In this document: in pieces, positions 28,266 to 40,317 of the stretch
How positions within the stretch are numbered: position 1 is the stretch's first letter
Layout of the letters: every line of letters starts with the position of its first letter
Source: Opisthorchis felineus
Lineage: Eukaryota > Platyhelminthes > Trematoda > Opisthorchiida > Opisthorchiidae
NCBI GenBank assembly: GCA_004794785.1
Contig: SJOL01007707.1
Span: forward strand, 1,204,505-1,268,504
Length of the DNA stretch: 64,000 nt
Direction: 5' to 3'
Translations under genes and position numbers: made by a program
The notes under the pieces: model-generated
Seen by the model: the letters and a program-made list of their open reading frames with translations, nothing else
Told to the model about the DNA's origin: nothing
Databases searched by the model: none

Positions 28266-29059
28266 CAGAAGGACGACTGTCCAAACCAGATTGCTGTGAA
28301 TGTGAACACTACAAATCCCACAAACACCTAGAACAAAACGGAATAAGCCCTAGTCCACTCGATCGGACTAACCAATTACTGCCATCTTTGTATCAGGAAA
28401 TCCAGTGTCGACGTTGAGCCGTACCTGCCCTCGCACAAGCCGCAGCGCTGCTCTCTGTAGATAGGACCATGGCACCGCTAAATTATGCCTGCCTTCAATG
28501 TTGTCGCTGGGTTATTTGACCTCAGGCTTTGTGAAGTCAGCATGATAATCCGAGTTCCCTCACTACTGCGGGCTACAATGACTGCAGGAACTGCAGGGAA
28601 AGTGAAACCGGTACCCCCTAGTTTGAAATGGTTCAGTCTGAAATGGTCGAGTCAAAAACGGTGTATTTGAGATTTGTGATAATTCTGTCACCAAGATGAC
28701 GTTATCGTGATTAGTTATCCGCCGAATAAGCAACAGCCTGGTGTTAATAAATCCACCCAGCAAACCCGATGCAGTCATTGGTCCAAAAAGACAAAAATAT
28801 TGACAAAGTAGTTGTGTATTACTACAAGTGTGAAAGTGCTCCGAAGTTTGGGACTGTCATCGCACGTCCCCAAAAGTCTCTATGGACACGTTGGTTGAAC
28901 TGTTTCATGTTGCCTGCAGACTCCAAATATCGTTCTGTTGCCACCCATTAAATGCAGATCAAGAGGAAATCTCTCATGATTACCAAAAAAACAAGGGAAT
29001 TGTTAAACAATCGGAGGTGTTTGTCAAACACCAGGTTTCAGTTGGCAACATAACATGCG
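28266..29059. other. Non-coding stretch, no gene recognised
   Basis: Several short overlapping frames. The right end may already belong to the retrotransposon below, but no reverse transcriptase motif is readable before about 29060. Confidence 0.35.
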
Positions 29060-29800
29060 GACCAGGCGTTGATACTGCCCCGCACACCAGGCGCTCTTAT
29101 TGGGGAGAACAGTACTTGGGTCGTCATGAGACATGCTCTTGGGCAACTGAAGCTGCATACGTCGCTGGCACCTTTGATACGCAACGAACTGGTTAACGTC
29201 CTTGTAAATTCCCTCGTTGAGTTTTTTACATTCTCTGTCACAGCAAACAGGTTCCCAACTCAATAGAGGGCTGCAGTAGTTAGCCCAATGTTTAAATCTG
29301 GCAGAAAGTGCATCCTCATCTACCTGTCTCCTCAAAGTTCGAGGTCGTGAAACTATGAAAAGGATCATTTTCAGTCGTTTACAACGTCACTTAACGAGCA
29401 CTAACTTGTTACGTCAGAGCTAACATGGATTCCGTCGGAATCATTCTTGGTAGACCAACCTTTTGGTAGGCGAATTACGTCAGGTTTAGGACCTCATTTA
29501 AGCCTCATGGAATTTGGGAGGCTTTTCACAAATTACACCACCATCGAGTGTCAGTAAGGCTGCGCTCCTACGGAATTGGAGGTAATACTCTGTTAGCTAA
29601 AGGGGGCGTATTGATGCAACTGAGTGTTCATGGACCGTCCCACAGAGATTAGTTCTCGTTTCCACACGGTTCCTATCCTGCGGTATTGATCACACAGAGG
29701 TCCAGTATCTGTGCCTAACCTGTGCCAAGGATATCAAAATAAGGACAGACTTGCAACGAAGATGATCCAGACCTTCCACAGTGTAGCAGAGCCGACCTGC
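29060..29800 (+). pseudogene. Dead non-LTR retrotransposon reverse transcriptase fragment
   Basis: Reading across frames and stops gives the ordered blocks of a CR1/Jockey-type reverse transcriptase. First is PLIRNELVNVLVNSLVEFF and RAAVVSPMFKSGR (about 29170-29300). Next come FSRLQRHLTSTNLL, a remnant of the GFRRNHSC box, and EAFHKLHHHRVSVRLRSYG (about 29518-29580). Last are TVPQRLVLVS, matching VPQGSVLGP (about 29630-29665), and CAKDIKIR, matching FADDIKIW (about 29725-29750). The catalytic Asp of the AFD block is His, and the first Asp of the FADD box is Lys. With many stops and frameshifts, the enzyme is dead. The endonuclease domain and 3' end are not recognisable, so the element is truncated or eroded. 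The family assignment rests on motif order only. Confidence 0.75.
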
Positions 29801-30569
29801 TCGTGCCACGACGCTTAGTACGAGAAGATACTGGGTCCAGTGTGATAGCTGATCTACCGCTGCACAACGGTGACGGACGGAGAGGTCACCGCCTTACTCT
29901 TCAAGAGTGTAGTCCATGTAAATTATCTGCCAGTCCAAGGTTATCACTCAGGATTGTCAACTTCCGTAACTTACTACCTTCCGTCTTGATGAAACAGGGT
30001 GATGACAGTATGTTCAAGCGTAAAATTAACGTCCTGAAGGCACGTGGTTTCTTTCTCAGTACCGAAAACCGACCAACACAATCGAATGTGGAGACTGACT
30101 TCAAACGGTCTCTCAACTATCCTTTAGTAAGTGGATACTGAATTCTACTGAACTTATCGCATGCAGCACCTTAGTTTGTGGACTGTAATATCATTCAGCT
30201 ACTCGCAAGGTCCACGTCGGTTTGCGGCAAAGCTTTGGTGAACTGAGGGCGCTTTGGTTGTGAAATGGTGAAAGCGATGTTTTAGCCGACTTCCTTTTCA
30301 TGACGCTATTCTTAACATGATCCTAGTGAGTCTGAGGAGTATCTGTGAGTATAGAATTTTGGACTTAAGCAAGGTTTTCAGAAAGTTACTCTGTTATTCT
30401 TACGATTTCTCTGTAGCGAAGCGCTACATTAAGACTATTATTACGTACTCAGAGAGTAATTTGTATCAAATTCATTGTGGTTTGGACATCACCAGGATAG
30501 TCCTACTTTCTGGTGAGATTTGGGTATCGCTTTACTGTTGGTCACAAAATTTAACCCCTTTGCGAAAAA
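29801..30569. other. Non-coding stretch, possibly the eroded retrotransposon tail
   Basis: A 112-codon plus-strand frame (29803-30141) follows the dead reverse transcriptase and may derive from its C-terminal part. I cannot align it to a domain. Confidence 0.3.
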
Positions 30570-30810
30570 CTGACCATCGAGTAAACAACAAGAGTTTCTG
30601 CTTAATTACCTTGGTGTCAATGGTAGACTCAACTGAATCCCAGCTGTGTCTATCATTTTTAATATTCTTCAACTGTGTACTGCACAAAGTCCGCCCAGTG
30701 TTTCGGTTGGTGCGATCTTTGAGACGTCGCAGTAAATATTCTTGGTGGGATGCACTACTGTGCCCACTTAATCAGCCCTGAAAAGAGCGAAACCTCATGA
30801 GTATGTGTTC
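30570..30810. repeat. Hammerhead-ribozyme repeat locus 4 (deletion derivative)
   Basis: 30600-30770 matches the minus-oriented unit: GACTCAACTGAATCCCAGCTG, ATATTCTTCAACTG, ACTGCACAAAG, CGCCCAGTGTTTCGGTTGG and GACGTCGCAGTA. Where the minus ribozyme should follow, the sequence jumps to what looks like the plus-strand core: GCCCAC, TTAATCA, GCCCTGAAAAGAGC, GAAACC (about 30764-30795). The two arms of an inverted pair thus appear fused by deletion. TTAATCA in place of CTGATGA means it is inactive. Confidence 0.5.
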
Positions 30811-33110
30811 CGTCAAAACGTATATGTTTTCCCATAGTGTTACATGATATTACCAAGCAGGTAAGTTTAGAGTGTTATTGGGAAACTTCCATTTGACTTT
30901 GCTGTTCACCGAAACTGTACATGCAACATTATCTCACAGTTTAGTTATTGATCTGCCAAACGTTCAGAGAGGCTATCGGGTCGCAGGGAACAGAGACGTT
31001 AGCCAAAATTTTTTGAACCAGTCCGACATATCAGCTGTGTGAATCATCACGTGTGTAACGGTAACTGCCTCGACATTATCCTACTGAAAGAAGTGAAGGG
31101 GCGAGTAGAGTAATCCAACCACTGTTAGCTGTTTGACATAAGTAACACCTAAAGTGCACGCGCTGGTTTCGTATATTCCGCAGTTCTCGAAGCATCAGTA
31201 AAATGTGTTTCTGGTTGTGGTTGATGTTTTCTTATCAGCAGTTTAACAACAATTACAGCAGAGTTTTGAATTTGCACTATCTATTGATTGAGGATGATTG
31301 GCTTCAGAAAGATTCTTCTCGGTATGCGCTGATTGAAGCACCACTTGCACAGGAATTTCGAACACATTAGCCTGTATATCACAACAGGCATTGGGACGAT
31401 TCATTAGCACACTTTACTTCGAAAGAACAACTGTTTGTCGACATGTCGACCACCGACAGACAATGACCTCATTATTTGGCTTGGCAATCACACCACGGTT
31501 AATAGTACATTCCCTCCCATTGTGTTAGAAACCATTCGGAAATCTATATGGGATGTCATGATGGGCAATTTGTGGCCCTCATTTGCACGTCACTTCGGAT
31601 TGACTGCACCCAATCTACACATCACGGTTGCTAGCTGTCTAATCCGTTATTGTGAGCCGGCTTTTTTGAGAAAACACTAGTCTACAACAAATTGTTCGAG
31701 TGTAAGAGCCAAAAATGACTGAAGCAGAGTTTGCAAACTTCTTCGGTTACGGGCCTGTCTAGCACTCCGATACAATTCCGCAAACCAGATGAAAATTATA
31801 CACTAGAACCCAATTACATATTTGCCGTTCTTTTCCAATTCCATCAAATGACTGTCATGACGTTTCTTTAGTGACTTTCCATCTTTCACATACCGTTAGT
31901 TAGGGAGATCGGTCTCTTAGTCAACACAGACATTCCGTCCGTAAACAGAAATTACGTTTTGATGTTCTATTGAGGAATCTAAATTCACTGGCAGGAAATG
32001 GGAATTTTACTGCGTCGAAAAGGTGAATTTCGCGAATGAATTTGGATGATACATATCAAGCATGAAAATGTACATTCATACACTGTCATTTCTCTGTAAA
32101 CACAGCTTGAATTTTGTCAACTTTGAGAGACCCTTATCAGAGCGTGATACACGGTTAATCGCTTTTTTCGTGCTACAATTTCCCTTTTTCAAAGCCAAAA
32201 TATTTGATTTCTTGCATCACCAATGGGTGAATCCCGTGTTTTCCCATATGCCGCATACTTGGTAAAACCGTTGCATTTTATTGATTTTTTCTTGTCGCTT
32301 CTGATCCCCCAACTCATTTAGCGCATTCCTGAGTCAATCATTAAAGAGGGGCGTGGCTTTTGGGTCCCTCTCATACTGTTTAAAAATAATTTAATTGGTG
32401 GCTAAAATGAAGCAGCACTCCGTTTCTATCATGTTTTTTAAAGACAAATGCAGTTGACTGGACACATAGTTGTATTTAAGAGGGAATAGCAGTTCGTATC
32501 TGACGTTGGCGTGTACACCCTTGAATCGTATTGGAGAAGCGGTCGTTACGGATTAGTTAGGAGGAGGCATTGCATTCGGAAAAGCCCTCCGCCATACCAA
32601 ATAAAATTAAACAACATATCGCATACAGTGCAACAGCTTCTCAGCAAGACCTTTTGTGAGATTTTCTCTCAAGTTGGGTAAACTTTTGTTAATATGAATA
32701 AATATGAAACGATTCTTTTCAGCAATCTATGCTTTAAAAATGTCCGTTTTTCGATCAGTCATTAAATTTGTTGTCCTTGTTTGGATGCCCTAAGGCTGTG
32801 AGTAGGAACTTGCGATCGTATTGCATCGACTGCTTCTGCGCTGCTTCGATTCCATCCATTCCTCCCCAATACCGAATACGGATTAAACATAACTTCCACT
32901 AAGGCGACTGATGTGCTCCTTAGTACTGCTGACTGTGATTCTGTCCACCAGTCTCCAGGTGGTCTCCACTAGCATTCATTACCAAAAAGCCTTCTTTCAC
33001 TTCACTTCATTTGTTTTTTATCAAATGGTTGCAACCAAAGATGAAAATTCCCTGATCCTAGTGCATATGATTAGGCTGTTCCCAGTGCAATGCATGTCAC
33101 GGGTTGTGCA
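30811..33110. other. Non-coding stretch, no gene recognised
   Basis: Frames up to 81 codons (31435-31680, plus) without recognisable domains or paired splice sites. Confidence 0.4.
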
Positions 33111-33140
33111 CCGATCAGTACCGATCAGTACCGATCAGTA
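33111..33140 (+). repeat. Short tandem repeat, 3 x 10 bp
   Basis: Three exact copies of CCGATCAGTA. Confidence 0.95.
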
Positions 33141-34719
33141 AACAAGCACGCAAAAACTGCCGTGTTTCATCCCTTTGTAAGTTTGCTGATGGCTAGGGTT
33201 TTAACATCTCCCCGTGTTACAATACACATATGCTTTGGTCTAAAAGTCACTGCGATTCGGTCTCCCTCAGCTCGCCCAGACAGACTGAGAGAGGCACAGG
33301 AGGTCTATTGGAGTGCTTACTTCTGACACAGTACGGAAACTATTCAGTGCTTTTTGTCGTGTGAAACGTATGTCAAAACCTTGTTCTTTTGTCGTGGCGA
33401 CTTCCCAAATGTAACGCAGGGATTGACTCCTTGGTTCGCAATTGACCACACTAGCCATGACTAGCTAGTTCTCGTGAAGTGTACACCATCTGCATAAGTC
33501 AACTTTGGTGTAGTATCCTCTCATAAAGGTCATGCTGTACACTGTTGGCAGTTCTCGGATTTGCCAGATGTTAATTGCGTTTGTTTCGTTTGTTCTCCAT
33601 TCTTGTGATCTGCCCCGCAGCTCCGCTGATATAGAAGGCGTGTTTAGTCGGGCCAAATAATAAGAATTCCCTAGAATATCAACTTATTCTTCGACTTACA
33701 TTGTTAATGTAGCCGTGCGGCTTTTGCTTGTACTAGACACACCACATCTTGGTTTAATCTTTCCACAACCAAGTAACCACGGGATACTTCGTTGTTAGCT
33801 GGTTCACTAAATGGTCCTATTTGGGCATCGACCAGGATATGGGTCTCCTTGGTCACATGTCTGTCGTGTACACTCCTGCACCAATGCGTTCAAAAGTACA
33901 TGTGGGTCAGTAATTGCACAACGCCAACTACAGTTTAAGCAACATCGCCACTATTCTTGGATTACTTCTGCGCCCGCTCAAAGTGTCACCATCTACCATT
34001 CATGGCAACCATTCACTTCATTTATGGTCGGTTTTGACTAAAAAATGTCTTCGATTTTCATGTCACATGATGGCAGCGTGCAAAAAGCAGTCAGAAGTCT
34101 ACTGAAAGACAACGCTTTTGACCACCTCGTATTGAATTATGCTGTTTTGTCTTTAAATCATTCCATATATTCGCAGTTCTTCTTGCCAGAACATCGTCGA
34201 TATCGAAACAAATTTCAGCTGTGCACCTGTCTTGGAATAATGCTCCGTATGTTTTTGACGTCCTTTTATCCCTCTATGTGTGTAGAACAGCATGATAATG
34301 AAACAGTCGGGAGAAAATCAATAATTCCATTTACTCGTCGATTCTGATTGAAGCGTTGTTCTGTTGGAATGGAATTTTTGCGATTTGCTTTTCACAGGAA
34401 AACAGAGAGCTTGGGTGCTCCGATGCAGGAAATGACCGCATTTTTCTTCCTTCGACAGTGACGAAATCCTATAAAATATCCATGAGACCTCAGTATATTT
34501 CCTCTACATCCCTGACTACTCAAAAGAAGTGCGTGTATTGAAAACAACCGTATTGTGGTTATTTACAGCCGTCAGCAAATTCCTCTATTCATTGCTTTCT
34601 ACAGCTTGCGGTAAACTAGTAATTACAGGTGTTTTTGGTTGCGGGAATGCATACTCAGAATACATACTCACATGACTCCTGTTTGAATAATCGTCCGCCT
34701 GTCATGGCGCAGTCCAGGC
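33141..34719. other. Non-coding stretch, no gene recognised
   Basis: Frames of 60-100 codons, with no domain. It may include 5' flank or upstream intron of the PPP1R3 gene. Confidence 0.35.
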
Positions 34720-34880
34720 CAAATGGGGGAAGCACTGCACTCGAGCTTCGCTCTTATTAGAGCACATTAACAGTGCATATCTTTGGTTGTACCGGGGGCT
34801 GAACTCCGGACATCTGACATGCAAGGTGAGTGTGTTGCCACTACCCCACCAGTGCACGCTGGACGCATCTGAATTTTTGC
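34720..34880 (-). repeat. tRNA-derived SINE, copy 3
   Basis: Shares ordered blocks with 22235-22400: TTATTAGAGC, AACAGTGCA, TTGGTTGTACCGGGGGCTGAAC, CATCTGA, GTGTGTTGCCACTACC and CCAGTGCACGCTGGACGC. The B-box region lies at about 34797-34807 and reads GGAGTTCAGCCCC on the minus strand. It sits just upstream of the first recognised PPP1R3 exon. Confidence 0.6.
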
Positions 34881-35337
34881 GTCAGAACAGGTGAACATGT
34901 TGCAAGCCTGTAAGATTAAGCTTGACCTGGCTGGTTATTTGGCAGTGTGATTGCTCACAAATGAAGTAAACTACGAGGACACAAGCCTCAGCTATGGTTA
35001 ACTTATCTCTGGTGGTAATGCTTAAGTCATGAAGCTTGGACAGTAAATTGTAAACTCTACAATGTGAGTATACCTTGTCATTGAATCTTGGAGCGTGATG
35101 CAGCTTATGTCTAAAAATTTATCGAAATTAATACATGTAGATCACAATGCCTCCAACTTTGCACATCCACTACTGACTAATCCCACTCAATGTCGAGTTA
35201 GACAAATATGACACAAATGTTCGTCCTAATCTTTAGTGAAGTTCCCACACAGCAAGTTGTCCATTGTCGCGTACATAATTTTGTGCACAATTCTTCAATT
35301 TGCCCTGAATATACTTTCATTTTTCACCCGTTTTCAG

Positions 35338-36695
35338 AGTTTACTGCTGACCCACCTTTGTCTCTTGAACGAACCCGAAGAGCTACCGACTATGTGGTCC
35401 AAACAAGCTTCATGAAAGATTCTCCAACTGGGCAGAAGACTAGGACTAGTGAAAGAAAGCGTGTTAATCTGGTAGTTCGATTTCGAAGCTTGCTGCGTCG
35501 CGGATCATCGCGTTCGACAACAGATACCAAACACCATCGTGCACATAAGATTCTCCTGAATAACTTGGAAGAAAAGGCCAGTCGAGTGGTGCACTCTGAA
35601 CGCCTGACGAGCACACCAAAAACTGTATGGCCGAGTCAACCACAAAGTTTAGATGATGTGGTCCTAAACCCATTTAAACGGTCACGTTCGGACTCATTCC
35701 TTAGAAGAGCTTGTCATCCACACATTGATCCCACAGGTGGACCATCAGATTCAACCCAGCCCGGCACCTCATATTTGAACACTTCGCTCAGCCCGACAAT
35801 TATCCCAGAGGAGTTGCCGTCTACCGAATGCAATGACGATCTGACCAAACAAATGCTGTCATTATCCACGGGGAATATATGTTGTTTGTTTGCACTCCGT
35901 TGTGAACCGTCTGTGGAATATCTAACAACATCTGCAAACCAACACTCTCCCAGACCAAGACGTCTCAGTCTCCCAGTGTCATCACTAAAATCCACTACTA
36001 ATCCGGCTTCATTATCTAAAAATCATTTTGCTCTTAATCTTCTCAAGGAACATCCTTGTTTTCAGGATGTACAGAGCAGACTGAACGATTGGGTTCGAAA
36101 CGCACTGGATAGCACAGTCGAATCCGACAAAGGCAACCTCACAAAAGTATACGTAAATGACGATCAGGATTTTCTCGGTAGGCGTGTCAGGTTTGCAGAC
36201 GAAGCTGCGTTTTCTTCCTCAGCTACCACGCTAAACTCGCTCTCAGCGTCCTCCTCGGCTCGTTCTCTGTGCTCTCTAACGTGTCCACCGGCTGGTCACT
36301 CTCTAGCAGGCTCCTTAGACCAGGTCGCTGTTTTTCCTACCCGGAACTATGAAACGTATCTTAAGCTACCGCCAGCACCAATAGCACGCCCCAAGTCACC
36401 AGTTTCACGTTTTCAGAAGCGGTTCTTTCGCAAGCTGAAGCAAGATAACACAAGGCTCACAGAAGGCGGTAGCAGTTTTGAACTCTCTTCAGCCGAATCC
36501 GGTTTGCAGATGGATAAGCTGCAACAGCGCTATCGGGAGAAGTCCACTTCGGTAGCGCAGCGTCTATGGCATAAGAAGAAGTCAAGACATCATGAAACTA
36601 AAGGCACACCGATGGTAACTGTGAACGTGATTAGGGATTCCTCCGAACCGCCAGAAGTGCCTTCTCATGTATTGAGAGAACTGCATGTGGAAGAG
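35338..36695 (+). CDS. PPP1R3-family glycogen-targeting PP1 regulatory subunit, RVxF exon
   Basis: PPP1R3 proteins dock the PP1 catalytic subunit through an RVxF motif and hold it on glycogen, where it dephosphorylates glycogen synthase. This exon follows a strong acceptor (TTTTCACCCGTTTTCAG|AG) and ends at GAAGAG|GTAAGC, phase 0. It supplies two bases of a split codon plus 452 codons. RVRFAD, the PP1-docking motif, is at codons 282-287. GTPMVTV, matching the G-x-x-L-V-x-V stretch that normally follows FAD directly, comes only at codon 422. EPPEVPSHVL, the usual lead-in to CBM21, is at 436-445. The roughly 130 residues between are Ser-rich and then basic, an insert unusual for the family. The N-terminal part is Ser/Thr/Arg-rich and probably disordered. 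The frame stays open upstream to an ATG at 35208, so translation could start there if the acceptor is not used. Otherwise at least one more upstream exon exists. The family call depends on this exon and the one at 44705 together. Confidence 0.85.
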
Positions 36696-38853
36696 GTAAG
36701 CCTGACATGTTGGCTTTTGCAATTTATGAAGTATAAACTGCTGTTGTTTAATAGGCGACAGATTTGAAATTGACCGATCACTTCTAGTTCTCTTGTTTGG
36801 AATGAAAAAGCCCAAAGAATGCACGTTTTTATTGGCTTCACTTTACTTTCGTAGTTGCCCCGCCGGATTCCTGGTGTGACGTAATTAGGAATCCCTGCCT
36901 TTGTAGCGAAAGCCAGGTCAGATTTGTTTCACATCATCAGCTACCTTGCGCTTCCTGCAAAACTTAGAAAGGCGGGTGAATTTCACGACGAGGGCAACCT
37001 AAGGCAGTCAAGCACAACCATATCCGCCGAACACGGGATAGGAAAACGATCTGTATAACATTTTAGGTTTATGGCCGATAGTTCATCTGGTATCGCACTT
37101 ATTAATGCCCTTGGAGGTCTCTTGACAGACAGCCTTTTCAAAAGCCTGGGTGGTATGGCAAAAATAATCAGTCAAATGTGTCTAAGGTATCTCTGTGGTC
37201 CTATCGCTATAGTTGAATCTGTCATTCGTGTGACTCAAAGTTATTTGCAAAGTCACGTGATTGATACACGCCACTCATCGAAATTGCGCAAGTCGGCTCA
37301 ACCACGGTGATGGGTTGCCTATGTGAACCAGATCTAAGCTAACGTCCGCTTCCTTGACCTCTTCAGTGAAGGTCACCTTCAAATTTGTCACGCCAATATG
37401 TATTTTTAGCTTAGGATGCACAGCGGGCCCATTATGTGCTTTGACCGATCCTTCCAACCCACGCTACTGCGAGCCTACAAAAATTACTAGAAACGCACAT
37501 ATGACTCGGACCTAGAAATGCTAGTTGGAACTTCACGCCGGGAAGTTACCCGCATTATCACCTTACCTTTAACAGTCATTCCGAGTCGAGTTTCTTTGTG
37601 CAGTACCGGGTCCGATATCATTCCATCCATGGGCCGCGTGACGTAGTACTGTGCGGCTGCCACGTGTTTTTGCCACACCGAGCAGCCCAAGCAATCACAC
37701 TTCATAACCAACCGAAACTGCGGCCAGTAGAAGTGTAGTTGGGTTTTACAGTGTGAAAACCCACAGTGACGTTGGTTTGCAATGATCGATAAAAGCATAT
37801 GAAGACCTCACTTTGTTGTGCCTAGGGTACAGGTCTGGCTTGACAGGGCTGTAGCAGCCCTTTACAGAGGTATTTTCACGAGGTATCAAATCACCATACG
37901 AACACCTTACCATACTTCATGCAGATATAATTTTGTATGTTATGCGATCTTCTTTTGTTGAACAGTGTGGTTGACCACACAGCTTATCCGGGTGCGGCAA
38001 TGATTAAGTTTTGCATGAACGCAGTAAACGTCAAATCACTCTGCCGTTACTCAGCTGGTAGCACTCCTTAGAGTTGCGATAAGTATCTCCACAATGATTA
38101 GGAACTTCTACCATGTCTAGAGAGTACATACACGTACTTTAAATCTGGCATTTGGCTCTTTTGACCTAGAGTCTTTATTCACGAACATGCCCCTTACTAA
38201 AACTAGATTTTGGTGCGATTTATTAGGTACGCGTCTATATCTTACACACCTATCGCCTCATATTCTGAGGGATCTTGTTCTTTTATATACTGAGAATATT
38301 AGTTACCATTTCCAAGGTATCAGCCTTTGGTACTTTGAGGAAGTTACCGTAGATCAACCTTGGAAGACGTCCTTATAGGCAAACTGAAATTCAAGCTGCC
38401 TTCCTTTACCAAGTGTATTCAGATGATATTTCAATCGCTACCAACGAAAGGAGGCAGGTTTGAGACCTAATTTATGATTTTATTGACCTCCACCAAAACT
38501 CCCTTTCCGGGCATTTTACTCCAATGAAATCCAACTGGCCCAATTTCACGTTCTTATCACCACTTCTAGAGATCCCAAGCTTAGGGCGTCGTGACTACCA
38601 GATCTTCTTTGACGATCATAAAAAGTCAGTATCAGCTACCTTACTACTTACTGGTAGTAAAATTTGTAAACGATTTCCACAATTTCGCCAAATAAATCGA
38701 GCGATCATCTGTAGTCCTGCTGTTTCGTCTGGAAATCTATCACCCACTGTTTTTTCGCTATGTACTCATATCTGTACGATCGTTTCTTCGGGTGGACTCA
38801 ATTTTTAGGCTTTCTGTGGGTTAAATGGCAGAACGTTGAATGATCATGTGATG

Positions 38854-38892
38854 AATATATATATATATATAGTATAGTATAGTAGTATACAT
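38854..38892. repeat. (TA)n / (TAGTA)n microsatellite
   Basis: A TA run grading into AGTAT repeats, inside the PPP1R3 intron. Confidence 0.9.
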
Positions 38893-40317
38893 AGTGTACA
38901 TATAGCACCTTCATTATCATTTCCTGTTTCACCTGGAAACACCTGTAGGGGTAATTTGAGGTTTGAAACCGGGAGCCCTTGATTTTCGTTGACCTCTGCA
39001 GCTGTAGCTTGACTGTTCCTTTCTCAACTCCCTGACTCATTGGTGTCACTAACACCACTCTTCATTATAGCCCACAAAGGCGCAATTTGTTCTGGTTCCC
39101 TATCACTCTACACGACGACGTCATCTTTGTAAACAATAATGTTCAAACAAAGGGGTCACGGATGCCAGAAATTGAATGATACCCCGGACAAGACCGAAAG
39201 CATCCCATTGACTTTATGTTAGGTATTTTTGACGGCAGATAACGACCTTCTCGCTAATTGCTAGTTGTCTGAGTGCCAACCATACACAATGAATGGTTGG
39301 TACTACTAAAACTAGTAAAAAATCTCCACGACAGACTGCACGGTTAATATTGATTTTCGGTTGATTTTCATTTAAAAAGTGAATGTCGCCACACAATCGT
39401 TGGTTCTCGTTTACCTTCTGAGGAGTTAAAGGCCCTGTTAGCCTATTTAACTACACTTGTTTTTATCAGTTCCTCCACCCGTTCCGTCTGATGGATTCAT
39501 AAATGACTCTAGATAAAGTTAGAACCCCTAAGGATTCGAAGAGGTGTTCATCCCCTGTGAGCACTTTCACATATTATTTTTGGACTGCACTCAACGGATG
39601 CTTGACCGAACACACTAAGTTATCTGGGCTAAGTGAACCAAATGCGGGTGTGCTTTCCTGTCCGGATAATGTGACTCATATCCCTATGCCAACGCGGTGT
39701 TCAACCTCAAAGCCTACGATGAGCCGTAACAACCCTGCAGACTGACTGGTTCTTAAGAAGAAGTACTACTGGTGAACCAGTCTGCATGCACTGTGACTTC
39801 GACTTTGGACGACAACGAAAGAACGTAGGACGCTCGCCACAACAAATCAAACGCTCGTATGATTATAATAGTGTAGATATCCAAGGTTTCAGCGACATTG
39901 TGATCAACAGTTACGACGGAATCACGTGAATGTCTGCCCACATTTGTCCGAAAGACATCGTGCTACGTAGAAAGCCATCATTAGGTGTAAAACGCAGATG
40001 TAACGATCTATTGGTCCAATGGACGCGTGAGGCCATATTCGAGGAGGAATAAAAGTTATATTCCTTAGGGAATCCGATACGAGACATAAACTTTTTGTTG
40101 AAGAGGAATATCGAGCAATGTGACTTACCGCCAAAGGAACCCACAACACAGTGGATACCAGCCGATTATTCTAGTCTCGTGTTCACCAAAACTTTGCCAG
40201 AAAGATTATGGTAACACCATGTTTGTTATAAAGTAAGATGAAGAAGCGCACCGCTTTTGTTCAGTATCTATATCCAGTGGGGTTCAGTTTTCTTTTGATA
40301 TATGCCATACAACTTCA

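Noticed and set aside
31435..31680. 81-codon frame with a hydrophobic, protein-like middle
   Set aside because: Considered as an RGS-like exon but key residues do not align and no acceptor/donor pair fits.
38400..38800. YSDDISIAT-like wording resembling a YVDD box
   Set aside because: Surrounding blocks do not follow Penelope-like or non-LTR reverse transcriptase order, and the 94-codon frame has no domain.
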